DNA of 11,747 nt. Origin: Ruminococcaceae bacterium UBA794 (GTDB lineage Bacteria; Bacillota; Clostridia; Oscillospirales; Ruminococcaceae). The stretch spans positions 1 through 11,747 of the forward strand of contig DBIU01000012.1 of NCBI GenBank assembly GCA_002304735.1, in the 5' to 3' direction. The notes below the pieces were generated by a model. That model worked only from the letters and a program-made list of their open reading frames with translations, made no database searches and was not told where the DNA came from. Below, in pieces: positions 5,867 to 11,747 of the stretch. The position numbers were made by a program, and so were the translations under genes. Positions within the stretch are counted from its first letter, which is position 1; every line of letters starts with the position of its first letter.

Positions 5867-8014
5867 ATGGATATTAACGAAAAACTTGCGAAAGAGTTTA
5901 AGCTGCGCCGCGAGCAGGTTGACAATACCGTCGCGCTTATTGACGACGATAAGACGATACCGTTTATCGCGCGGTACAGAAAGGAGCAGACGGGTTCGCT
6001 TGACGACACGGTTCTGCGCGAGCTTTCGGACAGGCTTACATATCTGCGCAATCTCGAAAAGCGCAAAGAGGAGATTTCCTCGTCGATTAACGAGCAGGGA
6101 AAGATGACCGAGGAGCTTGCCGCGGCGATAAATAACGCGGAAACGCTCGTTGAAGTCGAGGATATTTACCGTCCGTACAAGCCCAAGCGCAAGACGCGCG
6201 GTTCTGTTGCGCGTGAAAAGGGTCTTGAGCCGCTTGCGGAGATAATTCTCGCGCAGAATACCGCGACTGTTCCCGAAAAGGAAGCGGAGGCTTTTGTTGA
6301 CGCGGAAAAGGGCGTTAATTCGGCTGACGAAGCGATTGCGGGAGCGATGGACATTATCGCTGAGGATTTGTCGGACAACGCGGAGCTTCGCAAAAAGCTG
6401 CGCGAGGAAATTTTCGCCGTTGGAATAATCTCGTCAAGCGCTTCGTCTGATGAAGCGGACGAGGTTTATAAGAATTATTTCGAGTATTCCGAGCCTGTCG
6501 GGAAAATTGCGGGACACCGCGTTCTCGCGCTTGACAGGGGAGAGAAAGAGGGCTCGCTTAAGGTTTCGATAAGCCTTTCCGAGGGCATTGGCGAGAAAAT
6601 GTGCGTAAAGGAGCTTGTGAAGAACAACAGTCTTTGCGGCACGCTCGTGAAAAGCGCCTGCGAGGATAGCTACAAGCGCTTGATTTTCCCGTCAATCGAA
6701 CGCGAGGTTCGCGCGGAGCTTACGGCGGCTGCGGCGGAGGGCGCGATTAAGGTGTTCGCGTCGAATTTGCGTCAGCTTATTATGGCGCCGCCCGTGAAGA
6801 ATACCGTAACTCTCGGACTTGACCCGGGATACGCGCACGGCTGTAAATGCGCGGTTGTGGACAGCACGGGAAAGGTTCTCGACACGGCGATTGTGTATCT
6901 TACGCGCTCGAAAAACGAGGCTGAAACCGCGAAAAAAGTGCTTTCATCAATGATTGAGAAGCATCACGTCACTACTATCGCAATAGGCAACGGCACGGCT
7001 TCCCGCGAAACGGAGCAGTTTACGGCGGGACTTTTGCAGACAATTCCGCGAAAAGTTCAGTATATGGTGGTATCGGAAGCGGGAGCTTCGGTTTATTCCG
7101 CGTCAAAGCTTGCGGCGGAGGAATTTCCCGATTACGACGTTTCGCTGAGAAGCGCGGTTTCGATTGCCCGCAGACTTCAGGACCCGCTCGCTGAGCTTGT
7201 TAAAATCGACCCGAAAGCAATCGGAGTCGGGCAGTATCAGCACGATATGCCGAAAGCAAGGCTTGACGACGCGCTGAAAGGCGTTGTCGAGGACTGCGTA
7301 AACTCTGTCGGCGTTGACCTCAACACGGCTTCTTATTCGCTTTTATCGTACATTTCGGGAGTAAATTCGGCGGTTGCGAAGAACATTGTCGCTTATCGTG
7401 AGGAAAACGGCGAGTTCACGGACAGAAAGCAGCTTTTGAAGGTAAAGAAGCTCGGCGCGAAAGCGTACGAGCAGTGCGCGGGATTTTTGCGCGTTTCGGG
7501 CGGCAAAAATCCGCTTGACAACACGGGAATACACCCCGAAAGCTACGCTGCGGCGAAAATTCTTATGGAAAAGAGCGGAATTACCGCGGACGAACTCGGA
7601 AAATCCGATATAATCCGCGATAAGCTTAAAACGGTGAAGCTGCGCGGTATCTCGGAGGAAACGGGAACGGGACTTCCGACTCTCGAAGATATCGCAAAGG
7701 AGCTTGAAAAGCCGGGGCGCGACCCGCGCGACGAGCTTCCGCCGCCTTTGATGAGAAGCGGCGACGTTATGGAGCTAAAGGACCTTAAGCCCGGAATGGA
7801 GCTTATGGGAACGGTTCGCAATGTCGTGGATTACGGCGCGTTCGTCGATATCGGCGTACACGAGGACGGCCTTGTGCATATTTCGCAGCTTGCGGACAGG
7901 TTTGTAAAAAATCCGTTCGAGGTTGTCAAGGTAAACGACGTCGTAAAGGTGAGAGTGCTTGACGTTGACTTGAAGCGCGGAAGAATTTCTCTTACGATGA
8001 GAAAGCAGAGCTGA
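5867..8014 (+). CDS. tex: Tex-family transcription accessory / RNA-binding protein
   Basis: This 715-residue protein is full length for Tex. The N-terminal helical region has the family signature TIPFIARYRKEQTG (30-43) and LVEVEDIYRPYKPKRKTR (94-111). A YqgF/RNase H-like domain begins at about 314 (TLGLDPGYAHGCKCAVVD) and runs past EAGASVYSASKLA (404-416) and SIARRLQDPLAELVKI (432-447). Helix-hairpin-helix elements follow (about 485-545). The C-terminus is an S1 domain (about 643-713, with GTVRNVVDYGAFVDIGVHEDGLVHIS split across two strands). Tex binds nucleic acid and acts as an RNA polymerase-associated elongation/accessory factor in the cytoplasm. The start is fixed by the AGGAGA site, and the gene is followed after one base by a metallopeptidase gene. 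Family identity is very secure; the exact role in this organism is not. Confidence 0.96.
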   Translation: MDINEKLAKEFKLRREQVDNTVALIDDDKTIPFIARYRKEQTGSLDDTVLRELSDRLTYLRNLEKRKEEISSSINEQGKMTEELAAAINNAETLVEVEDIYRPYKPKRKTRGSVAREKGLEPLAEIILAQNTATVPEKEAEAFVDAEKGVNSADEAIAGAMDIIAEDLSDNAELRKKLREEIFAVGIISSSASSDEADEVYKNYFEYSEPVGKIAGHRVLALDRGEKEGSLKVSISLSEGIGEKMCVKELVKNNSLCGTLVKSACEDSYKRLIFPSIEREVRAELTAAAAEGAIKVFASNLRQLIMAPPVKNTVTLGLDPGYAHGCKCAVVDSTGKVLDTAIVYLTRSKNEAETAKKVLSSMIEKHHVTTIAIGNGTASRETEQFTAGLLQTIPRKVQYMVVSEAGASVYSASKLAAEEFPDYDVSLRSAVSIARRLQDPLAELVKIDPKAIGVGQYQHDMPKARLDDALKGVVEDCVNSVGVDLNTASYSLLSYISGVNSAVAKNIVAYREENGEFTDRKQLLKVKKLGAKAYEQCAGFLRVSGGKNPLDNTGIHPESYAAAKILMEKSGITADELGKSDIIRDKLKTVKLRGISEETGTGLPTLEDIAKELEKPGRDPRDELPPPLMRSGDVMELKDLKPGMELMGTVRNVVDYGAFVDIGVHEDGLVHISQLADRFVKNPFEVVKVNDVVKVRVLDVDLKRGRISLTMRKQS

Positions 8015-8015
8015 A

Positions 8016-8789
8016 ATGGCGCTGACAAAGAAGAAAAGGCTTGCGCTTCGTATTATAATCGGCGTCGTGATATTTCTTGCGCTTGTTGTTTTTGTAAATT
8101 TTATTCCCGTTTTCAGCCTAAAAACCGCCGATATGAAGCAATTTTCGGGCAATTGGATTAACGTTTATTACGAAAAAGAAGAAGCCGCCGCGAGGGATGT
8201 TTTTGAGTACGCCGACGGCGAAACGGCGGCGATTGCCGAGAAGCTTGGGTTCACGGAAAAGCAGGATATTAACGTCTACATTTACGATTATCAAAGCATA
8301 ATGCAGACGAAAAAATACGGCTTTATAGCGCCGCTTCTGGGGCTTGACTGGTATATCGGCGACAACATCGGAACGAACGTTATTCTCACATCTCCCGCAA
8401 ATCCCGGAAAAGTTCACGATTACGACAACAACAAATATGCCGTTTTGCACGAAATCGTTCACGCTTATGTGAGCGTGATAAACAGTAAGGCCGAGCTTTG
8501 GCTGACTGAGGGAATGGCGCTTTATTTAAGCAACGGCGAGCCGTTTGAGCGGGAAATGCTCGACTATTGCAGTATTCCGACATTCGAGCAGACCTGCACG
8601 CGAAACCCGATTGAATTTTCAAACTGCGGCGGGTATATTTTCGCTCACACATATATCGAATATCTCGAAAAAACCTACGGCTGGGAAAAAGTTTTGGAGC
8701 TTATTAAGTCGCAGGATTACGAGAGCTGTTTCGGCAAGCCAAAGCGAGCGGTTTATGACGAATGGGTAGAATTTCTTTTGAATTATTGA
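8016..8789 (+). CDS. Membrane-anchored HExxH (gluzincin-type) metallopeptidase
   Basis: This 257-residue protein starts with a basic stretch (TKKKR) and one hydrophobic helix (about 11-30), an uncleaved signal anchor that should place the rest outside the membrane. The zinc motif HEIVHAY (H145, E146, H149) is followed 16 residues later by WLTEGMALYLS, with E165 as probable third ligand, as in the peptidase MA-like gluzincins. The remainder is alpha-helical. It is probably a zinc endopeptidase acting at the cell surface; the substrate is unknown. ATG 8016 is one base after the tex stop, the ribosome binding site is weak (gcagag-like), and no promoter is visible between them, so translation probably depends on coupling to tex. 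A hairpin shared with the convergent EAL gene follows. Confidence 0.85.
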   Translation: MALTKKKRLALRIIIGVVIFLALVVFVNFIPVFSLKTADMKQFSGNWINVYYEKEEAAARDVFEYADGETAAIAEKLGFTEKQDINVYIYDYQSIMQTKKYGFIAPLLGLDWYIGDNIGTNVILTSPANPGKVHDYDNNKYAVLHEIVHAYVSVINSKAELWLTEGMALYLSNGEPFEREMLDYCSIPTFEQTCTRNPIEFSNCGGYIFAHTYIEYLEKTYGWEKVLELIKSQDYESCFGKPKRAVYDEWVEFLLNY

Positions 8790-8793
8790 TAAA

Positions 8794-8824
8794 AGCGCCG
8801 CAAAGCGAAAAACTTTGCGGCGCT
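8794..8824. terminator. Bidirectional terminator between converging genes
   Basis: A perfect 12-bp stem (8794-8805 with 8813-8824, 7-nt loop) fills almost the whole 38-bp gap between the metallopeptidase stop (8789) and the EAL gene stop (8828). On the - strand it is followed by tttta, a better U-tract than on the + strand (ggtttattt). Confidence 0.85.
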
Positions 8825-8827
8825 GGT

Positions 8828-10684
8828 TTATTTGCTGATAAACGAAACAAATTCCTGCATCGGAAGCGGCTTTGAGTAGTAAAAGCCTTGGATATAGTCG
8901 ATTTTTTCCTTGTACATTCCGTCGATTTCTTCCTTCGTTTCAATGCCCTCTGCAACGAGCTTTAAGTTCATTCCGTGAGCCATAGAAACAACCGCGCGGA
9001 CGACTTGCTTTGCCTTTGGCGAATTGAAGAATGCCTTCGACATATCGTAATCGAGCTTGATAATCGAAACGGGCATTTCCACGACGTACATCAGATTTGA
9101 CTGACCTTTTCCGAAATCGTCGAGCGAAAACGTGAAACCGAAGTCAATCAGCTTCTCCATATTTCTTAGGAGAACGGACTGCGAGGTGACGGAAGCGGTT
9201 TCGGTAATTTCGAGGTTTATGAGGCTTGGATTAACGTTATACCTCTCAATAATTGAAATGAGCCTTTCCGCGAGGTCCTCCATTTCGCACTGAACCACCG
9301 AGAGGTTAACCTCGATATAATGAATACCGAGCTTTTCCGCGTCATATTCTTTCAAGAAATGACAGACCTTTTCAAAAACTCTCTCGCCGAGCCTTATAAT
9401 TAGTCCGCTGTCCTCGGCGAACGGAATGAAAACGCCCGGGGAAAGCAGGCTGTTATCGGCTTGACGAATACGCACAAGCGCTTCGGCGGAGGTGAATTTT
9501 TGCTCCGTGTTTGAGTAAATCGGCTGCAAATACACCTCAACTCTGTCCTCGTCAAGCGCGTCTGTGATTTCCTGTTCAATAACGGCGCGTTCGCGGTATT
9601 TTTTTACTGTTTTTTCATCGGCGATATAAAGCTTTTCGTCGTTCTCCGCATAGCTTCCGCCGACATAAGCCATAAAATGAGCAAGCTCGCTCATATTGCT
9701 GAAACATTCTCCGTTTCTGACAAGAACGCCATAGTGCGCTTTGCAGATTTTGGCGTGATTGTTGGCTTCAGAGAGAAGCCTGTCGCTTACGTTTCGGAGA
9801 AGCTCGGTGTTTTCGGAGATAATAATGAGGTCGTTTACGTTTCTGAAAACGAAAAGCTCGTGGTTTGCGGCGGCGAGCGACGCTGTGCTTTGAAGCGGAA
9901 ATTCCGTGATATCCTCTTCATCGACGGATTCCGCTTCCTTATCGCGAATTTCGAGCAGAGAAAAATGCGTTTTTCTCTCAAAAAGCCTGCGCGAATACTG
10001 CGAAAGCGCGTATGAGTTGAAACAGCCCGTCCTGCGGTCAAGATTTGACTCGGGATTTTCCATAACAACGAACATTATCAACATTCCGATAACCGACGCG
10101 AAACCGACAATCAGCAGGCTGTTGTCGATGAATTGAAGCAAAGCCGCGATAATCCAAAGCGCCATCCACATTCCGACCGCAAAGCGTCTGCGTTTGTTAA
10201 TTCTTTTGCGAAAAGCGATGATTGAGCCGATAAGACCGATGATATAGATAACCGAGAAAGCGTAAACGGTCATAACGGACGCGCCGTATGTGTACACTAT
10301 GTTTCCCTCGTGGAAAATCGAAATCGGCAAAAGCGCGACTATAATACTCTGAATAAAAACGATTAGCCATAGAATTGACGTAATTCTGCGATGCTTTTTT
10401 TCGCTGTAAAGGTCGGTTAGGACGTAACTAAGCACGGAAACCATTTCCCACATAAGCGACATAATATACAGCTTGCAGGTTAAAATGACGATAAAATACG
10501 GAATATCGCTCATAAAGTTTATTCCGACAATCGAAAGTATATCAAGCGTAAGGCTTATTATTGAGATATAAAGCGTTCTTCTGAAAATCTTTTCAGAATA
10601 AAGCTGCAAAGTTCTGATACTCTTATAAAAAACATATAACAGAGCAAGAATAAGCAGTCCGAACGTTTGAATCTGAATATTCAT
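8828..10684 (-). CDS. 7TM c-di-GMP phosphodiesterase with degenerate GGDEF and EAL domain
   Basis: From ATG 10684 the product has 618 residues. Seven hydrophobic helices (about 4-21, 38-57, 62-88, 102-121, 136-157, 168-186, 189-208) form a sensor-like membrane part. A GGDEF-like domain follows (DRRTGCFN at 216-223), but its signature is lost: the GGDEF position reads NVNDL (282-286), so no cyclase activity is expected. The EAL domain (about 365-618) keeps the residues usually needed to hydrolyse c-di-GMP: E401 (EALVR), N460, E492 (LEITETA), D522/D523 (DDFG), K543, E579 (AEGIET) and Q599. The loop after DDFG reads KGQSN instead of the common TGYSS. The degenerate GGDEF may be regulatory. Start choice: AGGAG lies 7 nt upstream, and the promoter lies between this ATG and the farther in-frame ATG at 10795. 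Confidence 0.93.
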   Translation of the reverse strand: MNIQIQTFGLLILALLYVFYKSIRTLQLYSEKIFRRTLYISIISLTLDILSIVGINFMSDIPYFIVILTCKLYIMSLMWEMVSVLSYVLTDLYSEKKHRRITSILWLIVFIQSIIVALLPISIFHEGNIVYTYGASVMTVYAFSVIYIIGLIGSIIAFRKRINKRRRFAVGMWMALWIIAALLQFIDNSLLIVGFASVIGMLIMFVVMENPESNLDRRTGCFNSYALSQYSRRLFERKTHFSLLEIRDKEAESVDEEDITEFPLQSTASLAAANHELFVFRNVNDLIIISENTELLRNVSDRLLSEANNHAKICKAHYGVLVRNGECFSNMSELAHFMAYVGGSYAENDEKLYIADEKTVKKYRERAVIEQEITDALDEDRVEVYLQPIYSNTEQKFTSAEALVRIRQADNSLLSPGVFIPFAEDSGLIIRLGERVFEKVCHFLKEYDAEKLGIHYIEVNLSVVQCEMEDLAERLISIIERYNVNPSLINLEITETASVTSQSVLLRNMEKLIDFGFTFSLDDFGKGQSNLMYVVEMPVSIIKLDYDMSKAFFNSPKAKQVVRAVVSMAHGMNLKLVAEGIETKEEIDGMYKEKIDYIQGFYYSKPLPMQEFVSFISK

Positions 10685-10732
10685 TTCTGCACTCCTGTTC
10701 AATAGACTTCTTTTTATAATATAATTATATAT

Positions 10733-10761
10733 ATTATACATCATTCCGCTTGTAAAATCAA
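10733..10761 (-). promoter_or_regulatory. Promoter of the EAL-domain gene
   Basis: On the - strand, TTGATT (-35, 10756-10761) is separated by 17 bp from a perfect TATAAT (-10, 10733-10738). The predicted leader is about 40 nt and contains the AGGAG site of ATG 10684. The divergent region 10685-10920 (236 bp) holds this promoter and that of the flavoprotein gene; I see no additional gene in it. Confidence 0.8.
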
Positions 10762-10867
10762 GGAAAAAGCCATAAAATTTCCAACATTTGAGCATTATTG
10801 TGCAATTTGCATTATTTTTGGCTGATTTGTTGTATAATAAAGCGGAAAATCCGCGATTGCTTTTTTG

Positions 10868-10896
10868 TTGACAACAGGAAAAAAATGTGGTATAAT
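10868..10896 (+). promoter_or_regulatory. Full-consensus sigma-A promoter of the flavoprotein gene
   Basis: Perfect TTGACA (-35, 10868-10873), a 17-bp spacer and perfect TATAAT (-10, 10891-10896). The start would be near 10903, so the in-frame ATG at 10798 is upstream of the promoter. The -35 lies inside an 11-bp palindrome TGTTGACAACA (10866-10876) that could be an operator. A second TATAAT at 10833-10838 has no matching -35. Confidence 0.85.
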
Positions 10897-10920
10897 TCGT
10901 TTGAAACGGAGATGAAATTA

Positions 10921-11625
10921 ATGAAAATAGTGATGATACACGGTCAAAATCACAAGGGAAACACTTGGAACACGGCGAATGTTTTGGTAAACGCGATAAG
11001 CTGCGAAAAAGAGGTTCGAGAGTTTTTTCTGCCGCGCGAGCTGAATAAGTTTTGTCTTGGCTGCTGCAAATGCCTTGAGGGACGGGAGCTTTGCCCGTTC
11101 TGGGAGGAAAAGAAAGCGCTTCACGAAGCGATGATATGGGCGGACCTGATTATTTTGACGACGCCGAATTATTGTATGATGCCGAGCGCGCCGCTCAAAG
11201 CGTTTATCGACCTTTTCTATACATATTGGCTGTCGCACAGACCGCAGGAGGAGATGTTCTCAAAGCGGGCTGTTGTAATATCGACTGCGGCGGGTACCGG
11301 CGCGGCTAAAGCGGCGGCGCTTGCTGCAAACTGTCTTTCAAACTGGGGAATACCGCAGGTTGTGAAGTATGGTCAGAACGTACACGCGAGCGGCTGGGAA
11401 ACTATGCCCGCGGCAAAAAAGTCGAAGATAACGAGAGATATGGAAAAGCTCGGGAAAAAGCTGTCGCAGAACAAGCCCGTGAAAGTCGGGATAAAAACGC
11501 GCGTTATGTTTTGGCTTTTTGGAGTTATGCAGAAGAAAAACTGGGGCGCTTCTCCCTCGGAAAAGGAGTATTGGGAGAACAAGGGCTGGCTTTCGGGCAA
11601 AAAGCCTTGGAAAAAGCAAAGCTAA
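10921..11625 (+). CDS. Flavodoxin-fold NAD(P)H-dependent oxidoreductase with an iron-sulfur-flavoprotein-like cysteine motif
   Basis: The product from ATG 10921 has 234 residues. MKIVMIHGQNHKGNTWNTA (1-19) is a beta strand plus FMN phosphate-binding loop of the NADPH-dependent FMN reductase family. ADLIILTTPNYCMMPSAPLKAFID (74-97) is the second flavin-contacting strand and loop, and SKRAVVISTAAGTG (114-127) the third. Between them lies C45-x2-C48-x2-C51-x6-C58 with an extra C49, matching the CX2CX2CX4-7C cluster motif of iron-sulfur flavoproteins. The C-terminal 50 residues are rich in Lys and Trp and contain a hydrophobic MFWLFGVM stretch. It likely transfers electrons from NAD(P)H or ferredoxin to an unknown acceptor in the cytoplasm. 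A CGGAG site is 9 nt before ATG 10921; ATG 10912, adjoining it directly, is too close to be used. Confidence 0.82.
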   Translation: MKIVMIHGQNHKGNTWNTANVLVNAISCEKEVREFFLPRELNKFCLGCCKCLEGRELCPFWEEKKALHEAMIWADLIILTTPNYCMMPSAPLKAFIDLFYTYWLSHRPQEEMFSKRAVVISTAAGTGAAKAAALAANCLSNWGIPQVVKYGQNVHASGWETMPAAKKSKITRDMEKLGKKLSQNKPVKVGIKTRVMFWLFGVMQKKNWGASPSEKEYWENKGWLSGKKPWKKQS

Positions 11626-11670
11626 TACGGCAACAGAGAGTTTCTTCAGTTTGCCGAAAAAGTAGATTAT

Positions 11671-11690
11671 GCCCGAAAAGCGGGCGTTTT
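11671..11690 (+). terminator. Intrinsic terminator after the flavoprotein gene
   Basis: A 5-bp GCCCG/CGGGC stem (11671-11675 with 11681-11685, loop aaaag) is followed by gtttt. It lies 45 nt after the stop codon. A further weak CGGCAA/TTGCCG pairing (11628-11633 with 11651-11656) precedes it. No gene is visible from 11626 to the window end. Confidence 0.7.
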
Positions 11691-11747
11691 AATCAGTTTT
11701 TGCCTCAGCTCTGCCGAGGCAAAAAACACTTCTATCCGCACAACTGT

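Noticed and set aside
10685..10795. Longer EAL protein starting at 10795
   Set aside because: The promoter (10733-10761) lies inside this extension, and ATG 10684 has the good ribosome binding site and the expected hydrophobic N-terminus.
10842..10861. GCGGA/TCCGC mini-hairpin with a nearby T run as an attenuator
   Set aside because: The stem is only 5 bp, the T run starts five bases later, and it lies upstream of the main promoter, where no transcript is clearly supported.
10798..10920. Longer flavoprotein starting at 10798
   Set aside because: The full-consensus promoter lies within it, and the FMN-binding strand begins right at MKIVMIHG from 10921.
11697..11726. Long stem TTTTTGCCTC/GAGGCAAAAA near the window end as a terminator
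   Set aside because: On both strands the T run lies before the stem and an A run after it, so the required U-tract after the stem is missing. It may be a plain palindrome or part of a structure continuing beyond the window.
1..11747. Mobile element, CRISPR array, tRNA/rRNA or toxin-antitoxin system
   Set aside because: I saw no transposase or integrase, terminal inverted repeats, regularly spaced repeats, tRNA-like cloverleaf or small gene pair. All long frames are accounted for by the listed genes.

Overview
The window looks like chromosomal DNA from a low-to-mid-GC Gram-positive anaerobe of the Clostridia, most likely an Oscillospiraceae/Ruminococcus-type gut bacterium. The reasons are a dockerin-ended, Ig-repeat surface protein, a clostridial-type iron-containing alcohol dehydrogenase, consensus sigma-A promoters (TTGACA, 17 bp, TATAAT), strong GGAGG-type ribosome binding sites and short GC stem plus U-tract terminators. 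The taxon is inferred from gene style only; there is no rRNA in the window.

Layout. Positions 1-3173 (+) hold the 3' part of a large secreted protein gene whose start lies outside the window: a GGSE-repeat linker, several Ig-like beta-sandwich domains including four Big_3-like repeats, a Ser/Gly linker, an unassigned C-terminal module and a two-repeat type I dockerin. Two hairpins follow it. At 3341-4216 (-) is a zinc-ribbon/helical/four-TM protein of unknown function with its own promoter. Divergent from it is an iron-dependent alcohol dehydrogenase (4502-5725, +) with a promoter, 5' leader and terminator. Then comes a two-gene unit (+): tex (5867-8014), a transcription accessory/RNA-binding protein, followed after one base by a membrane-anchored HExxH metallopeptidase (8016-8789). 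A shared hairpin separates it from a convergent c-di-GMP phosphodiesterase gene (8828-10684, -) with seven TM helices, a degenerate GGDEF and an intact-looking EAL domain. Divergent from that is a small flavodoxin-like oxidoreductase with an iron-sulfur-flavoprotein-type cysteine cluster (10921-11625, +), followed by a terminator.

How the genes work together. Apart from tex and the peptidase, the genes look like independent transcription units with their own promoters and terminators. Themes are a cell-surface/dockerin protein, fermentative redox metabolism (alcohol dehydrogenase, flavoprotein) and c-di-GMP signalling. I see no phage, IS element, CRISPR array, tRNA, rRNA or defence system. 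I did not find a convincing new multi-gene system. The most worthwhile loose ends are the module next to the dockerin, the tex-peptidase coupling and the cysteine cluster of the flavoprotein. Three starts were moved from the longest possible ORF (4424 to 4502, 10795 to 10684, 10798 to 10921), because promoter elements overlap or lie inside the longer versions and good ribosome binding sites precede the shorter ones.
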